Shown: positions 24,201 to 32,558, counted from the stretch's first letter. The stretch: 41,226 bases of DNA from CAYUPI01 sp964446585 (GCA_964446585.1 CAYUPI010000048.1:1-41226); one strand, 5' to 3'. Notes: generated by a model not told the origin, from the letters alone. Numbers and translations are program-made.

Positions 24201-25616
24201 GCGACGCTTACAGGGATCGAAGTTCTGCCGCAAGCGCTCGACCTCTATTATTCACCCCAACAAGCCAGGTTATACGTGACAGGGCATTTCAGTGACGGCA
24301 TCGATCGCGACATAAGTTCACCAGAACTTGGCACATCGTACGACCTTCTGAGCGGGACGAACCTCGTGGTCGCGCTAACAAGCGACGGTTTGGTTGCCGC
24401 GAAAGGCAATGGCCAGGACGCGATCATTGTCTCCAATGCGGCAAGGACCAACACAATTCCCGTGCGCGTGAATATTCTTAACCACCGTCCTGCACTGAAC
24501 CCTATCGCGGATCTGACGGTCATCGCTGGTGGCACGGTTGACGTCCCGGTAACCCATGGGGCTCGCGGGGAGCGGCGCGTCGTTACGGTCAAAACAGACC
24601 AAAGCCGTATCGTGAGCACGGGAGCCAGGGAAGGATACCTGGAGCGACGGCTAGCCTCGCGACAGGGGTACGTTTCGCGGACGTACGTGTTGAGTGATCG
24701 CACGGATGTCCATGTGTACCGCACTTACGTCTATCATGGTGTCACGTGTTATCATTACGTTCCGGCGGTTTACTATCACCCGGTGTTCTATGGATGGGTG
24801 TACGATCCGTGGCCTGCTCCGGTTTCCTTCGCCTGGGGTTGGGGCCCAGCGCCGTGGTATGGCTATTACGGTGCCTATTTCGTTGCCGCTCCGGCCTATC
24901 CAACGCCCGCTCTGTGGCTGACGGATTATCTGTTGGCGGAGAACCTCCGAGCCTCGTACGAGGCGAGGATGGCTGCGGGAACGGCGGTCCAGCCCGCGCC
25001 TGCCCCGGCGCCGCAAGCGAGTCAGGACGCTGGCAACGCGATCAGCCCCGAAATCAAGCAGGCCATTGCGGAAGAGGTCAGACAGCAACTCGCAGCAGAG
25101 AAAGCCGCCGCCAGTCAACCATCTCAGCCAGCCGCTCAGACAGCGCCGTCGGTAGCTCAAGCGACGCCTGCGGCGTTGGACCCCAAGCACCGGATTTTCG
25201 TGGTGTCCGGCAACGTTAGCATTACCACTGGCGGCCAGACGTGCGTGCTCAACTCAGGCGACATCATTATTCGCAACGGTGAGACGACAGCGGACGGAAC
25301 CAAAGCTCAGGTGAGTGTTTTGAACAGCAAGGAAGGCTCCTGTCCCGTGGGCTCAATAGGCGAGGTCGAAATTGCTGACCTCCAAGAAATGCACAATCAG
25401 TTCCGCCAGCACATCGATTCCGGTCTCAAGAAGCTCGCCGATAACCAGGGCTCGGGCGGCTTGCCGAACGGACCTGCCGCCAATCCGCGTCAAGTGGAAG
25501 AGGCCCAAGCTGCTCCCGATTCCAAGGCTCAAGAAGAGCTGCGGAAGCAGAATCAGGAGGCAACAAAGTTTGAAGCAGAGGCACAGAAGGAGGCCCATGG
25601 CCAGTCTGGCGCGTAA
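21288..25616 (+). CDS. Chimeric secreted protein: Ig-like and lipase-like domains fused to a Tyr-rich protein
   Basis: A 1442-residue exported protein with a signal peptide (1-23). Residues 24-500 are beta-rich, including THFRYGHLTWR and an Ig-like domain (TPPVCATTHPVRVGESITF). Residues about 525-790 are an alpha/beta hydrolase related to secreted lipases: PPVVLVHGIW (oxyanion strand), the nucleophile elbow AHSMGG (S611), and VGTPHHGTPLANW. A Gly-rich linker and two more Ig-like parts follow; the last begins RPALNPIADLTVIAGGTVDV and breaks off near residue 1084. From there the protein becomes RRVVTVKTDQSRIVS, then a Tyr/Trp/His/Pro-rich stretch (YHPVFYGWVYDPWPAP), LWLTDYLLAENLRASYEARM, a Pro/Ala/Gln linker, a small beta domain (RIFVVSGNVSIT) and a coiled-coil tail. 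This second part resembles stand-alone secreted proteins of unknown function. Confidence 0.88.
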   Translation: MNSRFRLILPAAAAILTAMPVQATHFRYGHLTWRQRPDVSPTAVEFSLVNAFRRNGYPGSGNDGLPIIGDVINEDIGGTDLLFGDGASTGQLSYRVISFDPTENWLIGVALDPISGQDKVLHAYAAQNDSGQPWIAAIDSCCRISTLANAPDGNYRVETLVDLTKTDHSPVSSLPPIVSCPQSSLCSLLIPGADFQPGTQLRWRLATGSEDGGITQPGGLTVDAATGTVTWNTAGAPLNSLWAAQAIIEKQDAVTGAVLTKVAVDYLVRIVAPGTPPVIEPPPNTPPVCATTHPVRVGESITFVVTASHPDPHNIVTLNTAGLPAGATTTPSLPASGNPVSTTFNWTPTAADIRPQAYLINFTATDTGGLQASCPVTVTVEGFDVVDPNNLEGGSAPILTVQGELTTDVNTLLSAHSAKIKGVAADGATQLLLIFEGDQSTSDLTFSLGGGLADGGFKEIGSSASPTASLQVQAQSIGPRRVAFAVYSSPVNFRPIASADSARDISLQVAVGSAPAVERARLSLVRPPVVLVHGIWSNPKDAWVSTGFKRLLTDAGFRVTLADYGDCNYCDFDPAADGPPIRAVRDAIRSALGDDRKLGTAVSQVDVFAHSMGGVVTRAYASWATQPYERGENFLRGDIHKLITVGTPHHGTPLANWFVGHGCDWLIGFENWQAWLASYKGNHCVANCQRISAFFECLGKELGEAVVDLQTNSHALERIGTTHIPSHAIVCTEPSSSLFGTESLLNWVPEESCNNGTTIDGLLGGEGNHDTIVPVGSQKGGLPDSAVTVQAGIVHQALSREPDETSSLQVALAGIDLLNGPIDEAAGNFAHFGPWPSVGTPSVPVACGSDACPSSCPGGGGGGAATGLAHPATSSPALGQNVAVTFLPMEGLLVRPGETVQFDFTVADGNPVAGAVFFIGAVTVVTSGPGPFAFSWIVPSNAIGRIDVLTATYGQGPTNYAASTSIFVQPDATLTGIEVLPQALDLYYSPQQARLYVTGHFSDGIDRDISSPELGTSYDLLSGTNLVVALTSDGLVAAKGNGQDAIIVSNAARTNTIPVRVNILNHRPALNPIADLTVIAGGTVDVPVTHGARGERRVVTVKTDQSRIVSTGAREGYLERRLASRQGYVSRTYVLSDRTDVHVYRTYVYHGVTCYHYVPAVYYHPVFYGWVYDPWPAPVSFAWGWGPAPWYGYYGAYFVAAPAYPTPALWLTDYLLAENLRASYEARMAAGTAVQPAPAPAPQASQDAGNAISPEIKQAIAEEVRQQLAAEKAAASQPSQPAAQTAPSVAQATPAALDPKHRIFVVSGNVSITTGGQTCVLNSGDIIIRNGETTADGTKAQVSVLNSKEGSCPVGSIGEVEIADLQEMHNQFRQHIDSGLKKLADNQGSGGLPNGPAANPRQVEEAQAAPDSKAQEELRKQNQEATKFEAEAQKEAHGQSGA

Positions 25617-25769
25617 AGAATGCCCTCCGATTGCGTCCCTCCCCAAACGATAGAAGAGGCTCAAGATGTTCTGTGGAGTCCTGCACAGTTGCCGACAACT
25701 TAAGCCCTCTCGCGTTTCATGGGGGTCGGCGGTGATACGTCCCACGACCTGGACGACTAGGCCGGTTTA

Positions 25770-25784
25770 CATCGGCGGCTACGA
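25770..25784 (-). repeat. Half copy of a palindromic repeat
   Basis: The 15 bases TCGTAGCCGCCGATG on the minus strand are identical to plus-strand bases 32533-32547 and resemble the outer arm of the palindrome at 40642-40714. The copy sits at the start of the small lipoprotein-like gene. Confidence 0.6.
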
Positions 25785-25785
25785 T

Positions 25786-26241
25786 TTGACGGTTAGACTC
25801 CTGGCCCTTGCCCTGGCGCTTTGTGGGGCTTCGTGCCGGCATGTTCAGGAGGACCCGCGCGGCCAGCGTCAGCAGGAAGCATATGAGTGTCTGATCAAGG
25901 AGGGCTCCTTCGCGCTTGGGCCAGTAGGAATGCCTCGGTTCCCAGTAATTTCCTCTGGTGAGCAGGAGCTGCGGCAGATCCTCCAGAGCGGAGATCGGGC
26001 GGCCAAGTTGGAGATGCTTCGCGCAGTAATTCTTCAAGGGACGAATGAAGCAAAGCTGTATGCGCTCTGCGGGATTCACACTCTCAGTTGGAGGTCGCTT
26101 CGCGAATGCGCCAAACCGCTCTTGGCCGCTAACCCGATGGTGTCAACGCTATCCGGTTGCGTGGCCGGTCGGGCCAGGGCCGCCGACATCATCAAGCTCA
26201 TCCGTAGGGGAGGATTCGATGCCTTTCTATGTGGCCCGTAG
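25786..26241 (+). CDS. Small lipoprotein-like protein of unknown function, C-terminus changed by a tandem duplication
   Basis: I do not recognise this family. The frame is open from an ATG at 25666, but a signal-like sequence (TVRLLALALALCGASC) begins at a TTG at 25786, so the start is uncertain and neither has a good ribosome-binding site. The mature part is helical and mentions GEQELRQILQSGDRAAKLEMLRAVI, suggestive of HEAT-like helices. Translation ends at TAG (26239-26241), which lies at the start of the second copy of an exact 34-bp tandem duplication. Removing one copy lets the frame continue to 26317 (adding DPPTPRLPRVASCIP). The gene may therefore be recently damaged. Confidence 0.5.
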   Translation: MTVRLLALALALCGASCRHVQEDPRGQRQQEAYECLIKEGSFALGPVGMPRFPVISSGEQELRQILQSGDRAAKLEMLRAVILQGTNEAKLYALCGIHTLSWRSLRECAKPLLAANPMVSTLSGCVAGRARAADIIKLIRRGGFDAFLCGP

Positions 26242-26269
26242 GGGAGGATTCGATGCCTTTCTATGTGGC
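26202..26269 (+). repeat. Exact 34-bp tandem duplication
   Basis: Bases 26202-26235 and 26236-26269 are identical, beginning CCGTAGGGGAGGATTCGATG. The unit is not a multiple of three, so it shifts the frame of the overlapping gene and creates its stop codon. Confidence 0.95.
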
Positions 26270-26349
26270 GATCCGCCCACTCCACGGCTGCCGAGGGTGG
26301 CTTCTTGTATTCCGTAAATTCGTGCAACTTTGGTGAGAATTGGTGTCAA

Positions 26350-26400
26350 ACATCCGCGGTCTCACACGAATTCCACGAACGGTCACGAATTTCGGGAGAC
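26350..26400. repeat. Degenerate CACGAATT-type repeat in intergenic DNA
   Basis: Bases read CACACGAATTCCACGAACGG then TCACGAATTTCGGGAGACC, a short-period degenerate repeat of the CACGAATT type seen in intergenic DNA of many GC-rich environmental genomes. No gene is supported between 26318 and 26463. Confidence 0.35.
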
Positions 26401-26463
26401 CACACGGGAGGAAACAGAGAGAACGGGGAACCTCGGGTAATTCGCGTCCTCCTGCGGGTGCCC

Positions 26464-28317
26464 TTACTCGTGATACGGCTGAATTTCCAGGAAGTTGAAG
26501 GTCTGTTCCTGGCCGAAAGGAGCGCCGGGGTCCTTGTCGCTCGGCCAGTCGGAAACTGTCAGGTTCGCGGTAGTGCCGGTCGCGCGGAAGACCTTCCAGT
26601 GATAGGTGATCCAGATAGGGATCTTCGGTTCCGGGTTGGAGGAGTACATCTCGGTAAATGACCGTTTCGTATCTAAATCTACCCCTTCGAGCGCGACGTT
26701 GCCGATGAATTTGTTGGCGTCCTCCAATTTTTTGGCGGCGGGATTGATCAGGTCCTGGTAGTCGCAGGTAAACATTTTCATGGAGTAGAGCCTTCCCGGC
26801 TGTAGATCCCGGATCGCTTGGGAGAACGTGTTGGGTCCTTTCTCACTGCGTTTCATCCATAAGAACGTGTCGCCAATGTGCTCCGGATCAGCCGGACGGC
26901 CAAGGCCCATATAGCGTCCTTCGATTCGACCGTATCGAGGGAATTTTTTGGCCTGGATGGTTCCATCTTCCGCCGGATGCAGCGTCCAACCCTCGAGCTC
27001 CTTTTCGAAATCGGCATTCTGGATATGAGTCAGAAAGAGCGAGTCCCGCGTGAGCATGTCCTTTCTGCCCTCGATGCAGTAGTGCCGGTAGAGCTTTCCG
27101 ACAAAGCGCACCGTTTCCTCGTCGGCCAAACTCGAGGTCCACCAATTAAACCCGTCCATGCCCGACATCACCGGATGATTGGCCACGATGTTCATCTGCT
27201 GGTCCATCCAAACGTGGTAATCGACGTTCGGTTGCTTGTTGATGCCACCGGGGGGCATGGAAAACAGGCCGAACGCGAGCACCATCTGTTTCTTCACCGC
27301 AGGCTCCTTGGCAGTCCAATCGGCGATGCCGTCAATGAACAAGTGCAAGGCGTTGCTCGAGCCCTGCTCGCTGGACATTTCATAAATGTATCGCTCCAGG
27401 GCAATGCGATAGTTGCAGTCGAGGATGTTCCGGATGAAATTCGTGCCGATCATTTCCTGGTTCAGGGTTTTGCCGCTGCCGCCAAAATAACAATAGAGCA
27501 TCTTGTCCCTGTAGCGGTCATCGGCGCGCATTTTTTTAATGGCTTCCTCGAACACGCGGTGTCGTTGTTGTTCCGCTTCCATCCGCCTTAGGCGTTCCGG
27601 GGTGATGGTGGCGCCCGACCGCACCGAGGGATTGTTGATGATGAACTCGTCAATGATCAGCCCATCCGCAAAAGGAGCTTTCTCGTAAAAGCTGGTCCAG
27701 TAATTGAAATGTTCGTCAGCCGTCTTTGCTTGAGAGTTAATCCCGACTTCGGCGACGAATCGTTTTCCCTGGCGGTGCCAATCGTCGATAGCGTTCTGAG
27801 GGAGCTCGAGGTTGTGGGGAATGATTAAGGTAGTAACGTTCGGCAGGATGTCCTTTCTCAGGAATTCGAGATCGTAATGCCCATAGGATTTGATGGCGGG
27901 ATCGAATCCAAGCCCGCAGTGGATGAGCTCCGGGATCGCCTTCACCAAGAGCCGGGCGACTTTGGTATTTCCCTGACATTCCACCTGGAGGTGGTGCTTG
28001 CCTTTGGCCACATACCGCATCGCCTCGGTCGGCTGGCCGCTATCACTCTGAATCTGGACGGCCTCGCTTTTCGAACCCGGATCGAGGCTGATTTTAACGA
28101 ATCCCTTCCCTTCGAGGGTTATCGAAACGAAAATCCAGCCGTCGCTAGAACGCGAGAACGAAAAGGGTTTGCTGGACTTCGAAATTGAGGAAACTTCGAG
28201 CAGCTCCGAGACGACATTGTTGAGCTTCTTTTCCCCAGAAAACAGAATTTTCGCTTCGGTTACTCCAGCAAAGCCGCCCTGGAGCGCCATTAAGAAGATT
28301 GAAGTAACAAGTTTCAT
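26464..28317 (-). CDS. Large secreted protein of unknown function, possibly glycosidase-like
   Basis: A 617-residue protein with a signal peptide (about 1-22). I cannot place it in a named family. Residues 30-130 look like a beta-sandwich. Residues about 135-430 alternate strands and helices with acidic residues at strand ends (ADGLIIDEFIINNPS; MLYCYFGGSGK; LHLFIDGIADW; GMDGFNWWTSS), suggesting a TIM barrel like those of glycoside hydrolases. Residues 450-617 begin QNADFEKELEGWTLHPAEDG and include a beta-rich pattern like CBM4-type domains (PGRLYSMKMFTCDYQDL). It is 39 bp downstream of a pseudopilin gene on the same strand. A role in polysaccharide breakdown is an inference from fold impression only. 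Confidence 0.8.
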   Translation of the reverse strand: MKLVTSIFLMALQGGFAGVTEAKILFSGEKKLNNVVSELLEVSSISKSSKPFSFSRSSDGWIFVSITLEGKGFVKISLDPGSKSEAVQIQSDSGQPTEAMRYVAKGKHHLQVECQGNTKVARLLVKAIPELIHCGLGFDPAIKSYGHYDLEFLRKDILPNVTTLIIPHNLELPQNAIDDWHRQGKRFVAEVGINSQAKTADEHFNYWTSFYEKAPFADGLIIDEFIINNPSVRSGATITPERLRRMEAEQQRHRVFEEAIKKMRADDRYRDKMLYCYFGGSGKTLNQEMIGTNFIRNILDCNYRIALERYIYEMSSEQGSSNALHLFIDGIADWTAKEPAVKKQMVLAFGLFSMPPGGINKQPNVDYHVWMDQQMNIVANHPVMSGMDGFNWWTSSLADEETVRFVGKLYRHYCIEGRKDMLTRDSLFLTHIQNADFEKELEGWTLHPAEDGTIQAKKFPRYGRIEGRYMGLGRPADPEHIGDTFLWMKRSEKGPNTFSQAIRDLQPGRLYSMKMFTCDYQDLINPAAKKLEDANKFIGNVALEGVDLDTKRSFTEMYSSNPEPKIPIWITYHWKVFRATGTTANLTVSDWPSDKDPGAPFGQEQTFNFLEIQPYHE

Positions 28318-28356
28318 GAGAGAGCAAAGGGGCCGCCTGAAACGATGATCCGCCGA

Positions 28357-29106
28357 TCACCAGAACAGGTAATCCTTATCCGGGAGCGTGTTGATCTGGG
28401 CGCCAAGATCGTCCGGAAACTTGTAGAACGAAACGTGGATGTCCGCGAAAAGGACGGCTTCGGAACGGCGGCCGCGCACGTTGTGCCATTCACTCCGCAT
28501 GTCGCTGATGAGACGATTGGCGTGCCAGGGCCAATCGGCTTGAAAGATTTTTGTGGCCGGCCTGGTCGCGATTTCTGCGCCGGTGATTCCTTTGCTGGCA
28601 GCGACGAGCTTGCCGGTGCTCCCGGTAACTCGTTGGACCCGGAAAGCGTAGCTGTGCCACTCGACCAGGTAACTGTTGCCCCAGCCCTCCCAGCAGGTTT
28701 TGACCTGGGGATTGAGGGAATCGCCCCTGTCCGCTGGACAATGGAAAATGTTCACGTTCACGGCGTACGGATTCAGAGGCCGGTTGGTGGGCCAGACATC
28801 GCCCGCATAATAAGCCGCATTGCCAGAAGTGTTCGGGGGGCTTGGCCGGTCGCCGCCGACCGAGGCCCAGCCGTCGTGGATTGGGTACTTATCGCTGCTA
28901 TCGTCCGCGTACAACTTATAAGCCACACCGATCTGGCGTTGGTTGCTGATGCATTTGGTGCGCTGAGCCTGCGACTTGGCACGGGCCAGTGCCGGCAGGA
29001 GCATTGCTGCCAGAATTGCGATAATGGCGATCACGACCAGCAGCTCGATCAGCGTAAAACCGGGTCCCGCAGAACCTCTGGCGCGGCACTTTTTCGCTCT
29101 CTTCAT
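28357..29106 (-). CDS. Prepilin-type N-terminal cleavage/methylation protein (pseudopilin-like)
   Basis: A 249-residue pseudopilin-like protein: basic leader KRAKKCRARGSAGPG cleaved before FTLIELLVVIAIIAILAAML, then LPALARAKSQAQRTKCISN and the helix RQIGVAYKLYADDSSDKYP, all family-typical. The head contains NIFHCPADRG and ends with HNVRGRRSEAVLFADIHVSF, equivalent to the H-X9-DG motif. The ATG at 29106 sits at the usual distance from the cleavage site; the open frame up to 29361 overlaps the kinase gene and is rejected. It lies between the histidine kinase and the secreted unknown protein in one orientation, so the three may be cotranscribed. Confidence 0.88.
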   Translation of the reverse strand: MKRAKKCRARGSAGPGFTLIELLVVIAIIAILAAMLLPALARAKSQAQRTKCISNQRQIGVAYKLYADDSSDKYPIHDGWASVGGDRPSPPNTSGNAAYYAGDVWPTNRPLNPYAVNVNIFHCPADRGDSLNPQVKTCWEGWGNSYLVEWHSYAFRVQRVTGSTGKLVAASKGITGAEIATRPATKIFQADWPWHANRLISDMRSEWHNVRGRRSEAVLFADIHVSFYKFPDDLGAQINTLPDKDYLFW

Positions 29107-29176
29107 TCCAGGTGGAACTGAGCGTAGCCTCCGTTCAAACCACCGCGTGGTCAAGCGCAAGCGACGAGGCCCTGTC

Positions 29177-31006
29177 TCACTCGACGGCGACCTTGGGGAG
29201 ACTGAACCAGAAGATTGCACCTTGATCGACCTCGCCCTGGGCCCAGGTCTTGCCTCCGTGGCGGGAGACGATCCGCTGGACATTGGCCAGGCCGATGCCC
29301 GTTCCCTCGAACTCCTCATCCGAGTGCAATCGCTGGAACACGCCAAAAAGCTTGTCGGCATACTTCATGTCGAATCCGGCGCCATTATCGCGCACGTAGT
29401 ATTCCGTTTCGGCCTGATGATCGCGGCAGCCGATGCTGATTTCAGCTTCAGGCCGAGGCCGGGTGTATTTGACGGCGTTGGAAAGCAGATTGGTCCAAAC
29501 CTGCTTGAACATGTTGCGATCGACGAAGGCCTGGGGGAGTGGTTGGATGTCCCAGCGGATGTTACGGCCGTCGGTGTCGCTGCTCATTTCGCGCCGCACT
29601 TCCTGGACGAGATCCGCCATGGCGACCATCTCCCGGCACAATTCCTCGCGGCTCATGCGAGCAAAGGAGAGCAGATCCTCGACCATGGCGTTCATGCGGG
29701 TAATGGCGTCGGAGATATGCTTGAGATAATGGTGCGCATCCTCAGTGAAAGTCGAGCCGGACTCGCTCTGGAGCAGGGCGAGGAAGGCGGAGATATGGCG
29801 CAGGGGAGCGCGCAGGTCGTGGGAAACCGAATAGGAGAAAGCCTCCAACTGCCGGTTCAATTCGGCGAGCTGGGCGGTGCGTTCGGAGACCCTGCCTTCG
29901 AGGGTCTCATTGAGCAGAGCGATCTCTTTCTGAGCGTGTTCCATTTCGCTCCGCTGGCGCTGCAGGCTGGTGGCCATTTCATCAAAGGCGCGCACGAGTT
30001 GCACGAGCTCGACGGAGGCGTGGGCGACGCCGCTGCGGGCGCTAAGGTCGCCGGACGCAACGCGGCGCGTGCTGGCGACCAGGGAGTTGATTGGGCGCAA
30101 AATATAGCGATCGGCATAAATCCACGAGGCCATCACGGCCACCAGAGCCACGGCGCCCAAGATGACCAGGTTGAACAGGAGCATGTGCTTGGTTTCCGAA
30201 TAGGCCAGCGAGGAGGGGATGCCGACGCTGACATAGAAATTAGGAACGGCCCCGCTGCGGACGGCGGTAAAGGCATGGAGCCTGGCGGCGCCGCCGAGTC
30301 CTTCAATCTCGGCGATGCCCTCGCCCTTGCGGACAATCGTCGCGAACAGCGACGAATTAGCGAGCGCTTTGCCCACCCATTTCTGAGGGTCGGGATAGCG
30401 GGCCAGGAGGTGCCCAGTGCTGTCGAACACTTCGGCGACCACTCCTTCGGGAAGCGGCGCTTTGGCCAGCGCCCGGTTGAGGGCGGCGAGATCCAGCGTG
30501 GCATAAACGATGCGGACGAGGCGGCCTTTGTCGTCCAGGAGCGGATAGCCGATCGGCAGGCCAACCTTGCACTGGCCATCGGGCGGCTGGTATTCGCCAA
30601 CGGCCAGATCGCGAGATTTGAGAGCGCGCTGGAAATGGAGATGCCCGGCGAGGTTGGTCTGGCCCTTGTGTCCGATGGAGCACGAGATCAAAGCGCCGTT
30701 GGTTTCGATGATCCCGAAATCGGTGTAATCGGGATAGACCTTGCACATGGTCGCGAAGAATCTCTCGAAAGTGGAGAAGTCGCTGCCGTAGGCTTGAGGA
30801 AACTTGGAAAGGCCAGTGAGATGGCCACGGGTGGTCTCGATCACGCCATTTTGACCGGCAGCCACCACTTGCACGAGCTTGAGAGCGTCTTTGCCAACCT
30901 TGGCAGTCGCAAACCGCCGCTGCTCGAGGTTAGTGTAGAGCGCCAGCAACAACCCAGGAATGGTTGGCAACAAGACCAACAAAAGCAAACGCGCGCGCAG
31001 CCCCAT
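29177..31006 (-). CDS. Sensor histidine kinase with Cache-like sensor, HAMP, HisKA and HATPase domains
   Basis: A 609-residue membrane sensor. A helix at 5-25 and a second at about 275-297 flank a periplasmic Cache-like domain (DFGIIETNGALISCS; AVGEYQPPDG; LPIGYPLLDDKGRLVRIVYA). HAMP follows (RYILRPINSLVASTRRVASG), a coiled coil, then the HisKA dimerisation domain with phospho-acceptor H396 in SVSHDLRAPLRH and the ATP-binding domain (WTNLLSNAVKYT, VRDNGAGFDMKYADKLFGVF, GTGIGLANVQRIV). The C-terminal half resembles the kinase core of bacteriophytochrome-type sensors. All catalytic boxes are intact. No response regulator is next to it, so it is an orphan sensor; small molecules bound by Cache domains include organic and amino acids, but the ligand here is unknown. 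Confidence 0.94.
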   Translation of the reverse strand: MGLRARLLLLVLLPTIPGLLLALYTNLEQRRFATAKVGKDALKLVQVVAAGQNGVIETTRGHLTGLSKFPQAYGSDFSTFERFFATMCKVYPDYTDFGIIETNGALISCSIGHKGQTNLAGHLHFQRALKSRDLAVGEYQPPDGQCKVGLPIGYPLLDDKGRLVRIVYATLDLAALNRALAKAPLPEGVVAEVFDSTGHLLARYPDPQKWVGKALANSSLFATIVRKGEGIAEIEGLGGAARLHAFTAVRSGAVPNFYVSVGIPSSLAYSETKHMLLFNLVILGAVALVAVMASWIYADRYILRPINSLVASTRRVASGDLSARSGVAHASVELVQLVRAFDEMATSLQRQRSEMEHAQKEIALLNETLEGRVSERTAQLAELNRQLEAFSYSVSHDLRAPLRHISAFLALLQSESGSTFTEDAHHYLKHISDAITRMNAMVEDLLSFARMSREELCREMVAMADLVQEVRREMSSDTDGRNIRWDIQPLPQAFVDRNMFKQVWTNLLSNAVKYTRPRPEAEISIGCRDHQAETEYYVRDNGAGFDMKYADKLFGVFQRLHSDEEFEGTGIGLANVQRIVSRHGGKTWAQGEVDQGAIFWFSLPKVAVE

Positions 31007-31251
31007 AGTTTCAATTTGCGTTCATCCGCCTGAGTTCGACGTCAGCAATCCGATGATCCGGACTCAGCCAAATTCTATGAAAAATGTAGCGGGGCTGCAA
31101 TATCTACGAATATTTACGAGAGGAGGACATTTGTGGTGCCTTTCGCAGTGGTCGCATCGTTCTGAATGAAATCAGCTTGGGTTTGGAAGCCCATTGGTTA
31201 TTCTGAATGAATAATGACTCTATCTGGCCGTCCAGATTACGAAGCTTTCTT

Positions 31252-32520
31252 ATGAAATCTGTTTCCTTACTTGTTAGCGTGTTCACTCTCGGCGCCTGGT
31301 GTTTGCAGGCTGAGGATTGGACGGAATACCGCGGGTCGAAGGGCGACGGCATTTGCCCAGAGACGCTTAATCTCAAATGGCCGGCGAGCGGCCCGAAGGT
31401 CGTGTGGCGCGTGCCCGTCAAGAATGGGTTTAGCTCCTTCACCATCGCCAATGGCAAGGCGTTTACAGTGGTGACTCGCGAGCTGGAAGGCGCGCCGCGG
31501 GAAGTCTGCGTGGCGCTCGAGGCCTCGACGGGCAAGGAAATTTGGTTCGCGCCGGTGGGCGTAGCGGTTTACGACGGTGGCGGCGATTCCGGCACGGCGG
31601 ACAACAAAGGCGGCGACGGCCCGCGCTCGACGCCCACGGTGAGCGGCGGAAAGGTGTATGTGTTAAACCAGCTCCTGGTACTTTCCTGCCTGGATGCCCG
31701 GACTGGAAAGGCGCTGTGGACGAAGGATCTCATCACGGAACATGCGGGCCGCAATATTTCATGGAAGAACGCCGCCTCACCTGTCATTGACGGGAATCTC
31801 CTTTTCCTCGCCGGCGGCGGTCCCGGCGAGTCCCTGCTGGCGCTGAACAAGGAAACCGGCGCCGTCGTCTGGAAGTCGCAGGACGAAACGATCACCCACG
31901 CCACGCCTGTGGTGCGGACCATTCTGGGCGTGCCGCAGGTGATTTTTTTCATGAAGAGTGGGTTGGTATCGGTGGCCGAAAAAGACGGCTCGTTGCTCTG
32001 GCGTTTTCCCTTCCGCTTCAGCACGTCCACGGCGGCTTCGCCGGTGGTCGCCGGGGACGTCGTTTATTGTTCGGCGGCGTACGGGATTGGGGGTGGCGCG
32101 TGCCGTATTTCAAAGGAAGGAAACGAATTCAAGGCCACGGAGCTCTACCGAGTTGCCGATAATAAGCTCGCCAACCACTGGAGCACGCCCGTGGTGAAGA
32201 ACGGATTTCTCTACGGCATTTATAGCCACAAGCAATATGGAACGGCGCCGCTCAAGTGCGTCGAAATTGCCACGGGCCAGATCAAATGGTCCCAACCCGG
32301 TTTTGGCCAGGGCAACGTGATTCTGGTCGGAGACAAACTGCTGGCGCTTACGGATGATGGACAAGTCGTGGTGGTGAAGGCATCCCCGCAAGCCTACGAG
32401 GAAGTCGCGCGCGCAAAGGTTCTGACTGGCAAATGTTGGACGACGCCCGCCTTGAGCAGCGGACTGCTCTATGTCCGCAGCACCAAAGAAGCGGCGTGTT
32501 TGGATTTGTCGGGCAGTTAA
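31252..32520 (+). CDS. Exported PQQ-like beta-propeller repeat protein
   Basis: A 422-residue protein with a signal peptide (MKSVSLLVSVFTLGAWCLQA) and repeated propeller blades of the PQQ/BamB type: GKAFTVVTRELEGAPREVC, ALEASTGKEIWFAPVG, GKVYVLNQLLVLSCLDARTG, LALNKETGAVVWKSQDE, CVEIATGQIKWSQPGFGQG. The opening DWTEYRGSKGDGICPE is typical of the verrucomicrobial and planctomycete group that starts with W-P/Y-x-R-G. It lacks the PQQ-dehydrogenase catalytic features and is likely a structural, binding or assembly protein. A more upstream ATG at 31207 exists, but 31252 begins the signal peptide. It is 91 bp ahead of the sorbosone-dehydrogenase-like gene. Confidence 0.9.
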   Translation: MKSVSLLVSVFTLGAWCLQAEDWTEYRGSKGDGICPETLNLKWPASGPKVVWRVPVKNGFSSFTIANGKAFTVVTRELEGAPREVCVALEASTGKEIWFAPVGVAVYDGGGDSGTADNKGGDGPRSTPTVSGGKVYVLNQLLVLSCLDARTGKALWTKDLITEHAGRNISWKNAASPVIDGNLLFLAGGGPGESLLALNKETGAVVWKSQDETITHATPVVRTILGVPQVIFFMKSGLVSVAEKDGSLLWRFPFRFSTSTAASPVVAGDVVYCSAAYGIGGGACRISKEGNEFKATELYRVADNKLANHWSTPVVKNGFLYGIYSHKQYGTAPLKCVEIATGQIKWSQPGFGQGNVILVGDKLLALTDDGQVVVVKASPQAYEEVARAKVLTGKCWTTPALSSGLLYVRSTKEAACLDLSGS

Positions 32521-32532
32521 GGGTCTAGCTTT

Positions 32533-32558
32533 TCGTAGCCGCCGATGTGAATCGGCGG
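32533..32558 (+). repeat. Small palindromic repeat (half element)
   Basis: TCGTAGCCGCCGATG followed by GAATCGGCGG forms a perfect 8-bp stem (CCGCCGAT / ATCGGCGG, 32539-32558) with a 4-base loop. Its first 15 bases are repeated in reverse at 25770-25784. It lies just after a stop codon, so it may also act on mRNA ends. Confidence 0.65.

Noticed and set aside
26202..26269. 34-bp direct repeats as a CRISPR remnant
   Set aside because: The copies abut with no spacer and no cas genes are present.
28976..31033. 685-residue plus-strand frame
   Set aside because: Antisense to the histidine kinase, whose H, N and G boxes are intact.
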